From Pontiellaceae bacterium B12227 (GTDB taxonomy: Bacteria > Verrucomicrobiota > Kiritimatiellia > Kiritimatiellales > Pontiellaceae): a DNA stretch of 64,000 bases. Made by a program: the position numbers and the translations under genes. Below are positions 25,933 to 36,900 of the stretch, in pieces (the stretch's first letter is position 1; every line of letters starts with the position of its first letter). The stretch spans positions 124,001-188,000 of the forward strand of contig JAROAZ010000005.1 of assembly GCA_029432775.1 (NCBI GenBank), written 5' to 3'. Under the pieces are notes generated by a model that worked only from the letters and a program-made list of their open reading frames with translations, was not told where the DNA came from and did no database searches.

Positions 25933-28515
25933 ATGATTAAATCGCAGTTTCAACTTAGTGGGGATGTGAAACACTCCAAAACCCTGGGGGCATTCGATGA
26001 AAGAAAACCTGAGGTCTATGTAGAAGAAATCTCAGGAACTTCCTTCATTGCTTCTGCACCGGGGTTGGAACCGGGAACCTATACTGTTGAAATTGATCTC
26101 GTGGAGTCTGTGCTCGACGGCGAAGGCCAGCGGAGGATGGATATTCAGTGCGGAAGGACCTGGCTGGCAAAGGATCTGGATATCGTGAAAGCATCAGGAG
26201 GATTCAAACAGCCTTACTGCGTTTCCGGCGTGGTGGAACATTTGGGTGATGCCCAGCGAGGACCACTTGCGGTTCAGTTTGAAGGCCGGGTTCAGGAAGC
26301 CAAATTTAATGCGATCACCGTGAAGAATGAAAGCGGGGACGTGGTAGCTCATGTATTGGCCAAAGATATGGCCGAAGCGGTCGATCCCTCCTCCCGCATT
26401 GTTCCTGAAGTAGATGAAAAACCGATCTATAATGATGCTGCACAACCCTTGGAACAGCGGGTGGACGACCTGATCCGCCGCATGTCGCTCAAGGAAAAGA
26501 TTGATCAGCTGGTGAACGCCGCCGGCCAGATTGAGCGGCTGGATGTGCCCGGCTATGACTACTGGAACGAATGCCTTCATGGCGTGGCACGAAACGGATA
26601 TGCAACCGTTTTTCCACAGGCCACCGGCCTGGCGGCCATGTGGGATGAAGACCTGATGTTCAAGGTGGCCGACGCCATCTCCACGGAAGCGCGTGCCAAG
26701 TTTAATGCGCTCGGCAAGGTGCCGACTTATCATCGCAACCAGGGATTGACCATGTGGTCGCCCAATATCAACATCTTTCGCGATCCGCGCTGGGGTCGCG
26801 GGCAGGAAACATACGGAGAAGACCCGTACCTGACCACGCAACTGGGAAACCAGTTTATCAAGGGCCTCCAGGGGGATAAAGAGACGCTGAAGGTTGCGGC
26901 GTGCGCCAAGCACTATGCGGTGCACAGCGGCCCCGAACCGGGACGCCGTTCTTTTGAATCGAAAGTCACAGAGCGTGATCTTTACGAAACCTATCTGCCG
27001 CACTTCGAGGCCGCCGTGCGTGAAGCCGCGGTTGAATCTGTAATGGGTGCGTACAACAGCCTTTATGGCGAACCCTGCAATACCAATCATTTTCTCCTAA
27101 CCGAACTGCTGCGCGATAAATGGGGCTTCGACGGCCATGTGGTTGCCGACTGCGGAGCCATTCGGAGTATCTATGCGCATCATCGTTTTGTAGAAACCGC
27201 TGAAGAAGCGGTTGCCGGGGCCGTGAAGGCCGGATGCGACCTGGATTGCGGCGTCACGTTCGGCAGCCTGCTGACTGCCCGCAAGGAAGGCCGGATTACC
27301 GATGAAGAGATTGATCTGGCCCTGCATCGCCTGCTGCGTACCCGCTTCCGTCTGGGTATGTTCGATCCGGTCGAGGACAATCCGTGGTCGAAGATTACGC
27401 TTGAGCAGAACGATTCCCCGGAGCACAAAGCGCTCGCGTTGAAGGCGGCGGAAGAATCGCTGGTGCTGTTGAAAAACGACGGCATCCTGCCGCTGAACAA
27501 ATCTACGTTAAAGAAGGTGGCGGTCATTGGCGCAAACGCTGACTCGGTTGATGCGCTGCTCGGCAACTATCACGGCGATCCGTCCGCACCGGTTACCTTC
27601 CTTTCAGGAATCAAAACAGCTCTGGGTGACGGGGTGAAGGTGAGAGTGGCAGAGGGGTGCCCGCTGGCGATGCCGAAGGAGAACCCGGAATTCAATCCCG
27701 CCATGTTCGAAAATGCTGTTGCATTAGCTTCAGAGGCCGATGTGGTGCTCTATTTCGGCGGCATCAGCGGGGAGCTCGAAGGCGAGGAAATGCCGGTCAA
27801 AATGGAAGGCTTCAATGGCGGCGACCGAACCCGCATCGAACTTCCGCCCGTGCAGACCGCGCTGCTGAAAGAGCTGTATGTCACCGGGACTCCGGTTGTA
27901 TTCATCAACTGCAGTGGGGGAGCGGTTGCATTCCCGTGGGAAGCGGAGAATCTCCCTGCCATTTTGCAGGCTTGGTATCCGGGGCAGGCGGCCGGAACCG
28001 CCGTTGCCCATCTACTGTTCGGCGATGCCAACCCGTCCGGCAAACTGCCGGTTACCTTTTATCGCGCCACCGAAGATCTGCCGCATTACTACGACTATAA
28101 AATGGAAAACCGCACCTACCGCTTCTTCGAAGGCGAAGTACTTTATCCTTTTGGTCATGGCCTGGGTTATACTGAATTTGAATATGGCGAATTAAACGCG
28201 ACGGAAGCCGAAGGGAAATTCCGGGTGTCGTTTGAACTGACCAATGCGGGGGCCGCTGATGGATCGGAAGTGGTGCAACTCTATGTGCGTCATCTCGACT
28301 CATCGGTATCACAACCGATTCATAGCCTTGCAGCTTTCCAACGGGTGGAACTATCCGCTGGGGAGAGCGCCGCGATGGAGCTGGAGTTTGCTGCCGACGC
28401 CCTGCGCCATTGGGATGAGGGGCGCGGAGCATATGTGGTTGTACCGGGCGGATTTGAAGTGCAGGTCGGTTCCTCTTCCGTCGATATCCGGCAGATGCTT
28501 CAACTCAAGGTTTAA
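25933..28515 (+). CDS. GH3 beta-glycosidase with N-terminal malectin-like domain, cytoplasmic
   Basis: 860 aa with no signal peptide, unlike almost every other hydrolase here, so it probably works in the cytoplasm. Residues about 1-140 are a malectin/CBM-like beta domain. The GH3 barrel follows, with KIDQLVNAA, GRGQETYGEDPYL, KHYAVHSGPE and nucleophile Asp406 in GHVVADCGAI. The alpha/beta sandwich has the likely acid/base in SGELEGEEMP. The end is a fibronectin-III-like domain (SEVVQLYVRHL...). The family releases beta-glucose, xylose or related units from non-reducing ends; this architecture is common in beta-glucosidase/xylosidase types. Its operon partners are an importer and sugar-processing enzymes, which fits the final cleavage of imported oligosaccharides. 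Confidence 0.9.
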   Translation: MIKSQFQLSGDVKHSKTLGAFDERKPEVYVEEISGTSFIASAPGLEPGTYTVEIDLVESVLDGEGQRRMDIQCGRTWLAKDLDIVKASGGFKQPYCVSGVVEHLGDAQRGPLAVQFEGRVQEAKFNAITVKNESGDVVAHVLAKDMAEAVDPSSRIVPEVDEKPIYNDAAQPLEQRVDDLIRRMSLKEKIDQLVNAAGQIERLDVPGYDYWNECLHGVARNGYATVFPQATGLAAMWDEDLMFKVADAISTEARAKFNALGKVPTYHRNQGLTMWSPNINIFRDPRWGRGQETYGEDPYLTTQLGNQFIKGLQGDKETLKVAACAKHYAVHSGPEPGRRSFESKVTERDLYETYLPHFEAAVREAAVESVMGAYNSLYGEPCNTNHFLLTELLRDKWGFDGHVVADCGAIRSIYAHHRFVETAEEAVAGAVKAGCDLDCGVTFGSLLTARKEGRITDEEIDLALHRLLRTRFRLGMFDPVEDNPWSKITLEQNDSPEHKALALKAAEESLVLLKNDGILPLNKSTLKKVAVIGANADSVDALLGNYHGDPSAPVTFLSGIKTALGDGVKVRVAEGCPLAMPKENPEFNPAMFENAVALASEADVVLYFGGISGELEGEEMPVKMEGFNGGDRTRIELPPVQTALLKELYVTGTPVVFINCSGGAVAFPWEAENLPAILQAWYPGQAAGTAVAHLLFGDANPSGKLPVTFYRATEDLPHYYDYKMENRTYRFFEGEVLYPFGHGLGYTEFEYGELNATEAEGKFRVSFELTNAGAADGSEVVQLYVRHLDSSVSQPIHSLAAFQRVELSAGESAAMELEFAADALRHWDEGRGAYVVVPGGFEVQVGSSSVDIRQMLQLKV
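28336..28350. repeat. TTCCA-N5-TGGAA palindrome (intragenic)
   Basis: Perfect arms with spacer ACGGG, near the 3' end of the GH3 gene. It reads Phe-Gln-Arg-Val-Glu. Confidence 0.75.
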
Positions 28516-28605
28516 TAGCGCAAAGATTTTAAAATTCACGAGGGCCATCGGAAACTGCTGGGAGAAGCTCAGAGTTTCTGGTGTTTAACAGGGGATAGGA
28601 ATAAA

Positions 28606-30399
28606 ATGAGTGTTTTTGATTATATTGTAATTGGCGTTTACCTGGTCTTCATGCTGTCGCTGGGGCCGATCTATAAAAGCTTCAGTAAAACGGCCTCCGA
28701 CTTTTTTCGCGGTGGCGGCGGCATGCTCTGGTGGGTGGTCGGGAGCAGTGCCTTCATGACCCAGTTTTCTGCGTGGTCGTTTACCGGCGGCGCAGCTAAA
28801 GCTTATGAGACAGGAACCTTTTTTCTGATTTTGTTCGCCTGCAATGCCATTGCCACGTTGACCACGGTGCTGTTTACGGTGGCTCGTTTCCGCCAAATGC
28901 GTGTGATCACGGCGGTGGAAGCCATCCGCAAGCGCTTCGGTAACACCAGCGAGCAGATATTCAACTGGCTGCCGCTCTTTTTTAATACCTTCTTCGGGGG
29001 CATCATGCTCTATACGATCTCGGTCTTTATGTCCGGGGTTTTCGAAGTGCCGATGGTGCCGATTATTTTGATCCTGGCCGCGGTAACGATTGTCATGACG
29101 CTGCTCGGCGGGTCCTGGGCGGCTACGGCTGGTGACTTTGTTCAGATGATGGTTGTATTGGTCATTACGTTCATTATGACCGGGTTGACGCTGGGACATA
29201 AAGATATTGGCGGTGTATCCGGTCTGATGGAAAAAATGCATGCACTCACACCGTCAGACTGGACGCTGTTTGAGCGCCCCAGTGTGATTATCACCTTCAC
29301 GATACTGCTGTTGATCAACCAGATTATTTTTGCTAACAGCATGCAGACCGGGGCGGCGCGGTACCTGTTTGTTAAAGACGGTCACGATGCTAAAAAGGCC
29401 GCCTGGATGTCCGTGGTTGGCTTTGTGCTCCTGCCGGCCATCTGGATTGTTCCGGCGATTGGCGCATCGATTATTTTCCCGGATCTGGCGAGCATGTATC
29501 CCCAGCTCAACAATCCGAATGAGGCGGCCTATGTGGCGATTGCCAAAGAACTGCTGCCTCCGGGGCTGCTCGGCCTGTTGGTTTGCGGTATCTTTGCGGC
29601 CAGTCTGACCTCGATGAACAGTATGCTGAATACCTTTTCCGCTGGGTTTGTGCGTAACTTCTGGATTCGTGTGGTGGACAAGGAAACCAGTGAGACCAAA
29701 CAGATTCTGGTCGGACGTATCTTTATTCTGGTGTACGGCTTGGTCTGGACAGGGGTTGCACTGCTCTTTTCTCGGATTCAGGGGCTGGAGCTTTTCGACC
29801 TTATTCTATTGGCCTCGGCCGCCCTCGGCCTGCCGGCTGCGCTGCCGATGCTCTACGGCATGTTTGTGAAAAAAGTGCCGGCATGGTCCGGTTGGTCCAC
29901 GATGGTCGTCGGTTTTGCAGTATCCGTCATTCTGCATTTCGGCTTTACCGAATGGGGCTGGCTGGATCTCCTGCGTAATTCCTGGGATGCGGACCTGCCC
30001 TTAAATGATCGGGAACTCGGCGATCTCAAAATTGCGTATACAACGGGGATCATTGCCGCTTCCTGTACCGTGTGGTTCTTCTTTACATCCATTTTCTATA
30101 AGTATTCGAGCAAGGCATACATTGAGCAGGTGGATGAATTTGTGACGGAAATGAATACTCCGATCAACCGTGCCCAGGAACATGAGCCCGAGTATGAATG
30201 CGACAGCCGCCAATATTTGGTATTGGCGAACCTTTGTCTGGTCTACGGCGGACTAACGCTGCTGCTGCTGCTGGTCCCGAATGATCTCCCGGCCCGCATG
30301 CTGGTACTGGCTTGCGGCGGTATTGTCGTGGTGGTCGGTGCCGTACTACGTGTTTTAGGTAAAAAGAGAGCAGCCCGTACTGCGTCATTCAGGAAATAA
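28606..30399 (+). CDS. Sodium/solute symporter (SSS family)
   Basis: 597 aa integral membrane protein with about 13 hydrophobic segments. The N-terminus FDYIVIGVYLVFMLSLGPIY, then SDFFRGGGGMLWWVVGSSAFMTQFSAWSFTGG, matches the SSS/SLC5 pattern of the Na+-binding first helices; ASLTSMNSMLNTFSAGFVRNFW is the conserved later segment. The usual substrates of this branch are monosaccharides, uronates or small acids driven by Na+. The gene is 90 nt after GH3, with a purine-rich ribosome site, and 4 nt before the lyase gene. It is the only importer in the window and so the presumed entry route for the products of the extracellular lyases and GH2. Confidence 0.92.
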   Translation: MSVFDYIVIGVYLVFMLSLGPIYKSFSKTASDFFRGGGGMLWWVVGSSAFMTQFSAWSFTGGAAKAYETGTFFLILFACNAIATLTTVLFTVARFRQMRVITAVEAIRKRFGNTSEQIFNWLPLFFNTFFGGIMLYTISVFMSGVFEVPMVPIILILAAVTIVMTLLGGSWAATAGDFVQMMVVLVITFIMTGLTLGHKDIGGVSGLMEKMHALTPSDWTLFERPSVIITFTILLLINQIIFANSMQTGAARYLFVKDGHDAKKAAWMSVVGFVLLPAIWIVPAIGASIIFPDLASMYPQLNNPNEAAYVAIAKELLPPGLLGLLVCGIFAASLTSMNSMLNTFSAGFVRNFWIRVVDKETSETKQILVGRIFILVYGLVWTGVALLFSRIQGLELFDLILLASAALGLPAALPMLYGMFVKKVPAWSGWSTMVVGFAVSVILHFGFTEWGWLDLLRNSWDADLPLNDRELGDLKIAYTTGIIAASCTVWFFFTSIFYKYSSKAYIEQVDEFVTEMNTPINRAQEHEPEYECDSRQYLVLANLCLVYGGLTLLLLLVPNDLPARMLVLACGGIVVVVGAVLRVLGKKRAARTASFRK

Positions 30400-30403
30400 T
30401 CAT

Positions 30404-33400
30404 ATGAAATCATCATTTATTGCTGCCGCCCTTGTGGCGGCTACGGTCTGTTTTGCTGCCCCTGAACCGAAGGATATGTACGCCAATTTGGCCAACTGGG
30501 AACAGGACGCCGCGGAGCAGCTTGCCAACCTTGCGAACTGGGACGGATTTTACAAAGATGGGCAACTGCTTGTCCCTGGAAAAGCATCATTCACCTATCC
30601 CGATGGGGAAAAGGGCTGGTTCCGTGCAGGCCTCGCCCATCGGCACGACGGTTCCGGCTATTGGAAAAACTTTTATGGCGTCCGCTTCGATCTCTTTTTG
30701 GTGGGACGCGTACCGTTCAAAGGTGAAGCGTTCATCGAAACCGCGCCGCGCAAGGTCTACGGCGGCAGCGAGGATGTGGTCGATACCTACACCTCTGCTT
30801 TCGGACTGGTGGGCGAGGGCTGGCACACGGTGACCATTCCGCTCAAGTCGTTCAATCTGGAGCAGTCGATGCCCAACATGCTCGAAACCATCAAGACCTT
30901 CGGTATCAAGGCCGTGAATGCCGATGGTTCGGACGATATGATCAGTCTACGCAATCCGCAGCTGATCAGGGGCGACATCCTGGCACTGGAAAGTGAAATC
31001 CGTTCGGCCTCTGCCAAGGGCGGGGAGGATGTGGTCTATACGCTGAAAGTTTCCAACTGCACCGATAAACCGCAGGTCATCAATCTCGCCCGCCGCGTGC
31101 AGGGTAGGGAAGTGATGGAAGCCAAAATCACACCGGCAGAGCTGACGCTCGCCGCCGGCGAAAGCAAAGACGTTGAAGTGCGCGTGACGGTATCCGAACG
31201 CGTGGCGCCGGGTGGCCGCGAAGTCCAGACCATTCAGGCCATGGCCAACGGCCGCGATGCCGGAACTATTGAATACATTACGCTGGCCTATCTGGAGCAT
31301 CCGTACCTGCTGCACACCAAGGAGCGGTGGGACGATATCCGCGAAAAGGCCGCGACGGTCGAATGGGCCAAAGAGGCCGCGCAGAAATACATTGATGATG
31401 CGGATGCATGGAAGGTGCCGGAAGTTAACTTCGGCAGGATTTCGCGTCACACCAATCAGGAATATGTCTATCCGCTCAAGGAACACGAAAAAATGTTCGG
31501 CTGCACGGTGGCGTATCAGCTGACCGGCGAGATGAAATATGCCGAGAAGGCCGCGCTTTATCTGAAACAGCTGTGCGATCCGGTCAACGGTTATGCGCGC
31601 ACCCAGGCCGGTGCCGCCGGAAACCTGGTAAAAGAGGGCGGCTTTATGCAGCACGTCGCATGGGGCTATGACACGATCTATAATTCGGGTGCCCTATCTG
31701 ACGAGGATCACAAAAACATGGCGGCAATGATCCGCCTCTATTCAAAAATCATCGATCAGCATATCAGCCAGGCGGTTTCCGGCAACTGGCAGGTGGCCGA
31801 AGCCTTTGGTGCCATTTACGGTGCGTTGGTGATTCAGGATATGGCCTTGGCTAACCGCTTCATCGAAGGTCCCGGCGGATTCTACGAACAGGCGACCCAT
31901 GGCGTGATGGCCGACGGCTGGTGGTATGAATGCTCGATCGGCTACAACGCCTGGGTTTCCAGCGAGTTCACTCAGTTGGCCCTCGCCATGCAGCCGTGGG
32001 GCGTTGACTATGTAGATGCGGCGATTCCTACTTCTTACTCGGTGGAATACAATGTTTTCTCGCAGGATGTGGAAGAGCGTAAAAAGAAGATCTACGGCAA
32101 ACCCTTCCAGAAATGGGGGCCGGTATATAAACCCTATGTCAAAATCAAGGACATGTGGGACGCCCTGCCGAAGCTGGTAGATTATCAGGGCATGATGTTT
32201 GCGAACAACGATTCCACGGAAACCCGCTTTGCGGGCGACGCCTACGAGATGGCCTACTTTGTCTACCGCGACCCGATGTATGCCTCGATCATCAAACAGA
32301 TCGGCAAGCGCGACCTGCTGTACGGTGTGGCCGAACTTCCTGAAGATACACCTGAGCTGGGTGCGGGCTCGGCTTATGCGGACAACGCCGGCCAGGTGAT
32401 GCTGCGCTCCACGCAGGAGGAGCCGCGCGAGCGCATTCAGGCGGTGCTTAAGTATGGAACGCACGGCGGATACCACGGCCACTTCGACCGCGTCGGCCTC
32501 AACTCGCTGATGCGCTATGGCCGCAGCTTCTACAATCCGGAGCACATTTGGTACAGCTACCCGAACTTTATGTATGCCTTCTTCGTGCAGACCTCGCTGC
32601 CGCACAATATGGTGGTGGTCGATATGAAGCAGCAGGAAGCGACGGAGAGCAGGCGACTCCTGTTTGGCGAAGGCGAACTGGCGCAGACCGCGGCGGTGGA
32701 AACCAAGGCGCGCTGGTCGAACCCGCCCTATGGGGGCCTGAACTACAGTACGTTCGATGGAACCGTCCAGGACAAGTGCTGGGCCGAAGGGCGCTATCTG
32801 CCGCAGCCGGAAAACGAGCCGGTCTACGGCTCCATCGGCGAATGGTCCGACCGGGTTACGCAGCGCCGTGCCATGGCGGTGATGGACGACTATATTGTGC
32901 TGGCCGACTATCTCGACGCGCCGGAGGAACATACCTACGACTGCCTCTTTAACATTAAGGGCCTGCTCGGGATCGATGCCGACAAGCTTTCCGAGCCGCG
33001 CCACACCGAAAGCATGAATCCCGATCCGATCCTCGCGGCTCAGCTCATCACCGACTGCAGCTGGTACAACACTGAGGGCACCACCAAGGTCAGCTTTGAA
33101 ACCAAATTCGGGCCGGGTGCCGACAACGCCGGCACCCGCATCGTCGGGCTGGACGGTGTGCTGAAAATGGATGTCTACAACGCGTGGCCGAAACAGCGTG
33201 AAGTCATGATCGGCACCCTGCCTGAAGCGCACGGTGTGAACCGCAAATTCTGGTATACCGTCAAGGGCGACGACCAGGTGCTGGCCGAAGGCAAGTTCGG
33301 TGCATGGATTCTTGGGCGCGATGAAATCGATGTTTCACTCGATGGCTTGAAGACACTGACGCTCGTCACAAAAACCGATGCGCGGTCAAAGAATAAGAAA

Positions 33401-33934
33401 ACGCTCTTCTGGGGCAATCCCGTGATTGTTTCCAAGGATGGGAAAGAAACGCCGCTCAGTGAACTTGCGATTGCTAAAGATCAGATCGCAGATGTTCCAG
33501 AGGTTGGAAAAGATTATTACGGCGGCCCCGTAAAGCTGTCCGGACTTCCAATGGTTGGAACCGTTCCGGCCAACCCGGTGAAGGAAAACGTCGATGGCAC
33601 CATTACGCTCGATCTGACCAAACTCAACGCCGCACGTTTCAAGGCCTTTGTCGGTGGCGACTATCCGCTGGGCAACGAAGCCGAGCGCCGCAAGTCGCTT
33701 TCGTTCCGTACCACTGGAAAACAGGCGCAGTACCTGACCGTGGTTGAGCCGTATGAAGCTGATCCTGTGGTTGAAAAAGTGACAGCAGATTCTGCCAACG
33801 AACTGACCGTTGAATTGAAAGACGGCCGCACGCATAAACTGCAGTTCCAGGGATTGGAAAAAGGCGAAAACCTCCAGGTTCTTGTGAAAGAGTTTAAAGG
33901 CGGAAAACTGGTTCGTGAAGAGACGCATAAATAA
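30404..33934 (+). CDS. Large heparinase II/III-like polysaccharide lyase
   Basis: 1176 aa with a signal peptide ending near VCFA (residue 18). Residues about 20-290 are N-terminal beta domains. From about 295 (HPYLLHTKERWDDIREKA) an alpha/alpha-toroid domain runs to about 650. The heparinase II/III anti-parallel beta-sheet domain then starts with THGGYHGHFDRVGLNSLMRYG, including His691 and His693, and NMVVVD follows. The C-terminal 250 residues are beta-rich and hold three TTCCA palindromes. The fold cleaves uronic-acid-containing glycans (heparin, alginate, ulvan, hyaluronan-like) by beta-elimination; the subfamily is not assignable by eye. It follows the symporter by 4 nt and overlaps the GH2 start by 20 nt, so expression is coupled. 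Confidence 0.85.
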   Translation: MKSSFIAAALVAATVCFAAPEPKDMYANLANWEQDAAEQLANLANWDGFYKDGQLLVPGKASFTYPDGEKGWFRAGLAHRHDGSGYWKNFYGVRFDLFLVGRVPFKGEAFIETAPRKVYGGSEDVVDTYTSAFGLVGEGWHTVTIPLKSFNLEQSMPNMLETIKTFGIKAVNADGSDDMISLRNPQLIRGDILALESEIRSASAKGGEDVVYTLKVSNCTDKPQVINLARRVQGREVMEAKITPAELTLAAGESKDVEVRVTVSERVAPGGREVQTIQAMANGRDAGTIEYITLAYLEHPYLLHTKERWDDIREKAATVEWAKEAAQKYIDDADAWKVPEVNFGRISRHTNQEYVYPLKEHEKMFGCTVAYQLTGEMKYAEKAALYLKQLCDPVNGYARTQAGAAGNLVKEGGFMQHVAWGYDTIYNSGALSDEDHKNMAAMIRLYSKIIDQHISQAVSGNWQVAEAFGAIYGALVIQDMALANRFIEGPGGFYEQATHGVMADGWWYECSIGYNAWVSSEFTQLALAMQPWGVDYVDAAIPTSYSVEYNVFSQDVEERKKKIYGKPFQKWGPVYKPYVKIKDMWDALPKLVDYQGMMFANNDSTETRFAGDAYEMAYFVYRDPMYASIIKQIGKRDLLYGVAELPEDTPELGAGSAYADNAGQVMLRSTQEEPRERIQAVLKYGTHGGYHGHFDRVGLNSLMRYGRSFYNPEHIWYSYPNFMYAFFVQTSLPHNMVVVDMKQQEATESRRLLFGEGELAQTAAVETKARWSNPPYGGLNYSTFDGTVQDKCWAEGRYLPQPENEPVYGSIGEWSDRVTQRRAMAVMDDYIVLADYLDAPEEHTYDCLFNIKGLLGIDADKLSEPRHTESMNPDPILAAQLITDCSWYNTEGTTKVSFETKFGPGADNAGTRIVGLDGVLKMDVYNAWPKQREVMIGTLPEAHGVNRKFWYTVKGDDQVLAEGKFGAWILGRDEIDVSLDGLKTLTLVTKTDARSKNKKTLFWGNPVIVSKDGKETPLSELAIAKDQIADVPEVGKDYYGGPVKLSGLPMVGTVPANPVKENVDGTITLDLTKLNAARFKAFVGGDYPLGNEAERRKSLSFRTTGKQAQYLTVVEPYEADPVVEKVTADSANELTVELKDGRTHKLQFQGLEKGENLQVLVKEFKGGKLVREETHK
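33495..33509. repeat. TTCCA-N5-TGGAA palindrome (intragenic)
   Basis: Perfect arms with spacer GAGGT, in the lyase gene. It reads Val-Pro-Glu-Val-Gly-Lys. Confidence 0.8.
33546..33560. repeat. TTCCA-N5-TGGAA palindrome (intragenic)
   Basis: Perfect arms with spacer ATGGT, centre 51 bp from the previous copy. It reads Leu-Pro-Met-Val-Gly-Thr. Confidence 0.8.
33845..33859. repeat. TTCCA-N5-TGGAA palindrome (intragenic)
   Basis: Perfect arms with spacer GGGAT, 75 bp before the lyase stop codon. It reads Phe-Gln-Gly-Leu-Glu. Confidence 0.8.
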
Positions 33935-36900
33935 AATAGATCTGCTTGTCGTCGGCTTGCTGGTTACCGGGTTGGTTCAGGCCCGGGAACAGATGGATTT
34001 GAGCGGTTCCGGTTGGAAACTCTGGCGGGATACAGAAGCGGCCTGGCAGCATGAGCCGCTTTTTGCGCCGCCGGTTAACCTGGCGGAAGTGCCGGAATTC
34101 CCGCCGACGGGCGGATGGGACGCGCTGGCCGGCGCGACTGCGCTGGATGTTTCTGTTCCCGGAACAGTAGTGGAATATGCGTTTGAAAATCCGGATGTGG
34201 ATGAAACGCGCGCGTCCAACCTGTACGAGCAGTTCCTGGGCGTTAGCTGGTGGAGTCGCTCCGTTGCGGTGCCGGAATCCTTTGCCGGCAAGCGGCTGAT
34301 CCTGAAGTTTGAAGCGGTGCGGCAGCGGGCCGAGGTTTTCGTAAATCAACAGCTCGTCGCCTACGATGTGGTCGGCTATACCCCGTTTGAGGTGGACCTG
34401 ACCGATCAGGTTAAGCCGGGCGAAACCTTCACGCTGGATGTTCGCGTAACCAATCCCGGCGGCAACTATGACTGGGAAGACTTCCGGCAGTTTAAGTGGG
34501 GGGACTATGTGCTGCCCTACGGCCATGCGTTCGGCGGCATTACCGGCGATGTCCGCCTTGAAGCGGTGGAGCCGATCTATCTTGAAGATGTTTATGTGCA
34601 GAATACGCCCGAGCCGAAGCGTGTCGTGGTGCATGCAACACTCCGCAATACGCAGGCGGATTCCGATTCGACCGACCTGCAGGTTCGTGTGTACGAGAAA
34701 GAGAATCCTGAAAAGGTGGTCTTTTCCAATGTTCGGAAATCGGTGCAGGTCAATCCCGGCGACCAGACGGTTGAAATCGCGGTCGATGCGCCGGAGGCAA
34801 AACTTTGGGATTTGCAGCATCCGAACCTGTACATGGTGGATGTCCAGTTGGTTCAGGATGGGAAGCAGACCGACGGGGTTGCAATACCTTTTGGATTCCG
34901 CTGGTTTGAAGTGGATGGAATTGGAGAAAATGCGCTGTTCCGCCTGAATGGAAAACGCATGGTGGTTCGCACCGCGATCAGCTGGGGCTATTGGCCGGTC
35001 AATGTCTACACGCCGACGGCAGCGCTGGCGGAGCAACAGATTCGCACCGCTCAGGAGCTGGGGCTGAATATGCTCGATTTCCATCGCGGCATCGGGCAAC
35101 CGCTGGTGCTCGATAAGGCCGACGAAATGGGGCTGCTCTATTACGCCGAGCCGGGCGGATATATTGCCGGCGGAACCGATCCGTTCGCCCAGCAGCTGGC
35201 GCGCGAAAAACTGTTCCGCATGATCAAGCGCGACCGCAGTCATCCTTCGCTGGTGATTTACAACATGGTCAATGAACAGTGGGATTTCTTCGGCGCGGAC
35301 AAAGATCCGGAGATGCGCGAAGTGTTTAAGAAAGACATTGCCGCTGCGCACGCCATTGATCCGAGCCGCATCATCACTTTTGCCTCAACGTGGTCGGAAC
35401 CCGGTGAGCATGAGCAGTTCACTAAGCTCCACATGCGGCCTTTCGACGATCAGCTCCATTTCACCGGCTGGTGGGATCTGCACCGCGCCAACGGGCCCGA
35501 AACCTGGCGCGATGCATTTTATCGCGGGCCGGAAGATCATTTCATGCACACCGATAATGCCTCCGAGATCGTCTTCTGGGGCGAAGAGGGCGCCGTGTCC
35601 GCGCCGCCGCGCATGGCGTTGCTGAAAAAGGATTTCGAAGCGGAGCCGCGGTTGGGATTCGATGGTGCTATCTACCTGCACTGGTATGATTTGATGGATG
35701 ACTTTCTTACCCGTAAAAAACTGCGCGATGTGTTCCCTGATGTGGACACGTTCACCAAAGCGCTCAGCGAGGTCAGCTTTGTCCATCAGGGACGCAAGAT
35801 CGAGGATTTCCGCATTTGTGACTTCAACGACGGCTACACCGTCAACGGCTGGGAAGCGCAGCCGTTTGAAAACCACTCCAGCGTGGTCGATATTTTCCGC
35901 CATCCGAAATCGGATCCATCGATTATTTCCTATTACAACCAGCCGTTCTACATCGCCGTAAAAATTCGCGGTCAGGTGAACCGGCTTCCGGCGAAGCCGA
36001 CGGTGGACTTTTATGTGGTCAACGAGGTGGATCTCAAGGGGCCGCACTCGCTGGAAATTAAAGCCGTTGCTCCGGATGGAAAAGTGGTGTTCACCAAAAC
36101 GCAGGCGGTCGAGCTGGCGGGCGGCGACACCTATGGCCAGCTGCTGGTGCGTGATGTCGAGGTGGCGATGGCAGGACTGCCCGGAGAATATCGGGTGGAA
36201 GCGTGCCTGCTGGATAAGCAGGGCGCGGTAAAGGCCAAAGGGTTTGATACCGTGGTGACGGTGGACTGGAAATCTTCCTCCATTTCCGGAAATGGGGCGG
36301 TGTTTGAAAGCAATGCAGATGTCTCGCGTTTTCTGAAGGAAGGATTCGGCATGACGGTGCCAGCCTACGATGGAACGCAGGGCAGGCTCGACTGGCTGGT
36401 TGTTACCCGGCCACCGCAGCCCTTCATGGAACTCGTGGGATGCGATGATCTGATTGATAAAAACGGGAAATCCGGAGGCCTGACTGTCAGCTATTACCGT
36501 GGGGATGATTTCCGCGAAAAGTTCAGCGAGCGCATGGATGAGCGCGTCTATTTTGATGCCGACCGCGGGGCGACGCCCGACCCGAGCGTTCCGCTGATTC
36601 AGGATTACAGTATTCGCTGGGAAGGGCAGCTTATTCCGCCCGCGACCGGAGAATATGAATTTGAAATGCTGCGCGACGGCCGCGATGAAAAAATGCGCCT
36701 GCACGTCAATGGACAAAAGATTATCGACAACTGGAACAATCCCCGCAAGCGAACGAGTCTTTCTGGAAAAATCATGCTGGAGGGCGGCGCACCGGTTTCT
36801 CTCGTGGTGGAGAGTTATAACGGCGACGGCGGTGCACGGACTCATTTGCTCTGGAAAGCCCCTGGGCAGGAGTCGATTGATCCGGCCGATGTGCTGAAGC

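Noticed and set aside
31742..33232. 496-codon minus-strand open frame opposite the large lyase
   Set aside because: Same reasons: antisense to clear heparinase motifs, no start signal, no domain.
36281..36300. TTTCCGGAAA in the GH2 gene as another copy of the palindrome
   Set aside because: It has no 5-nt spacer between arms, so it does not match the TTCCA-N5-TGGAA layout.
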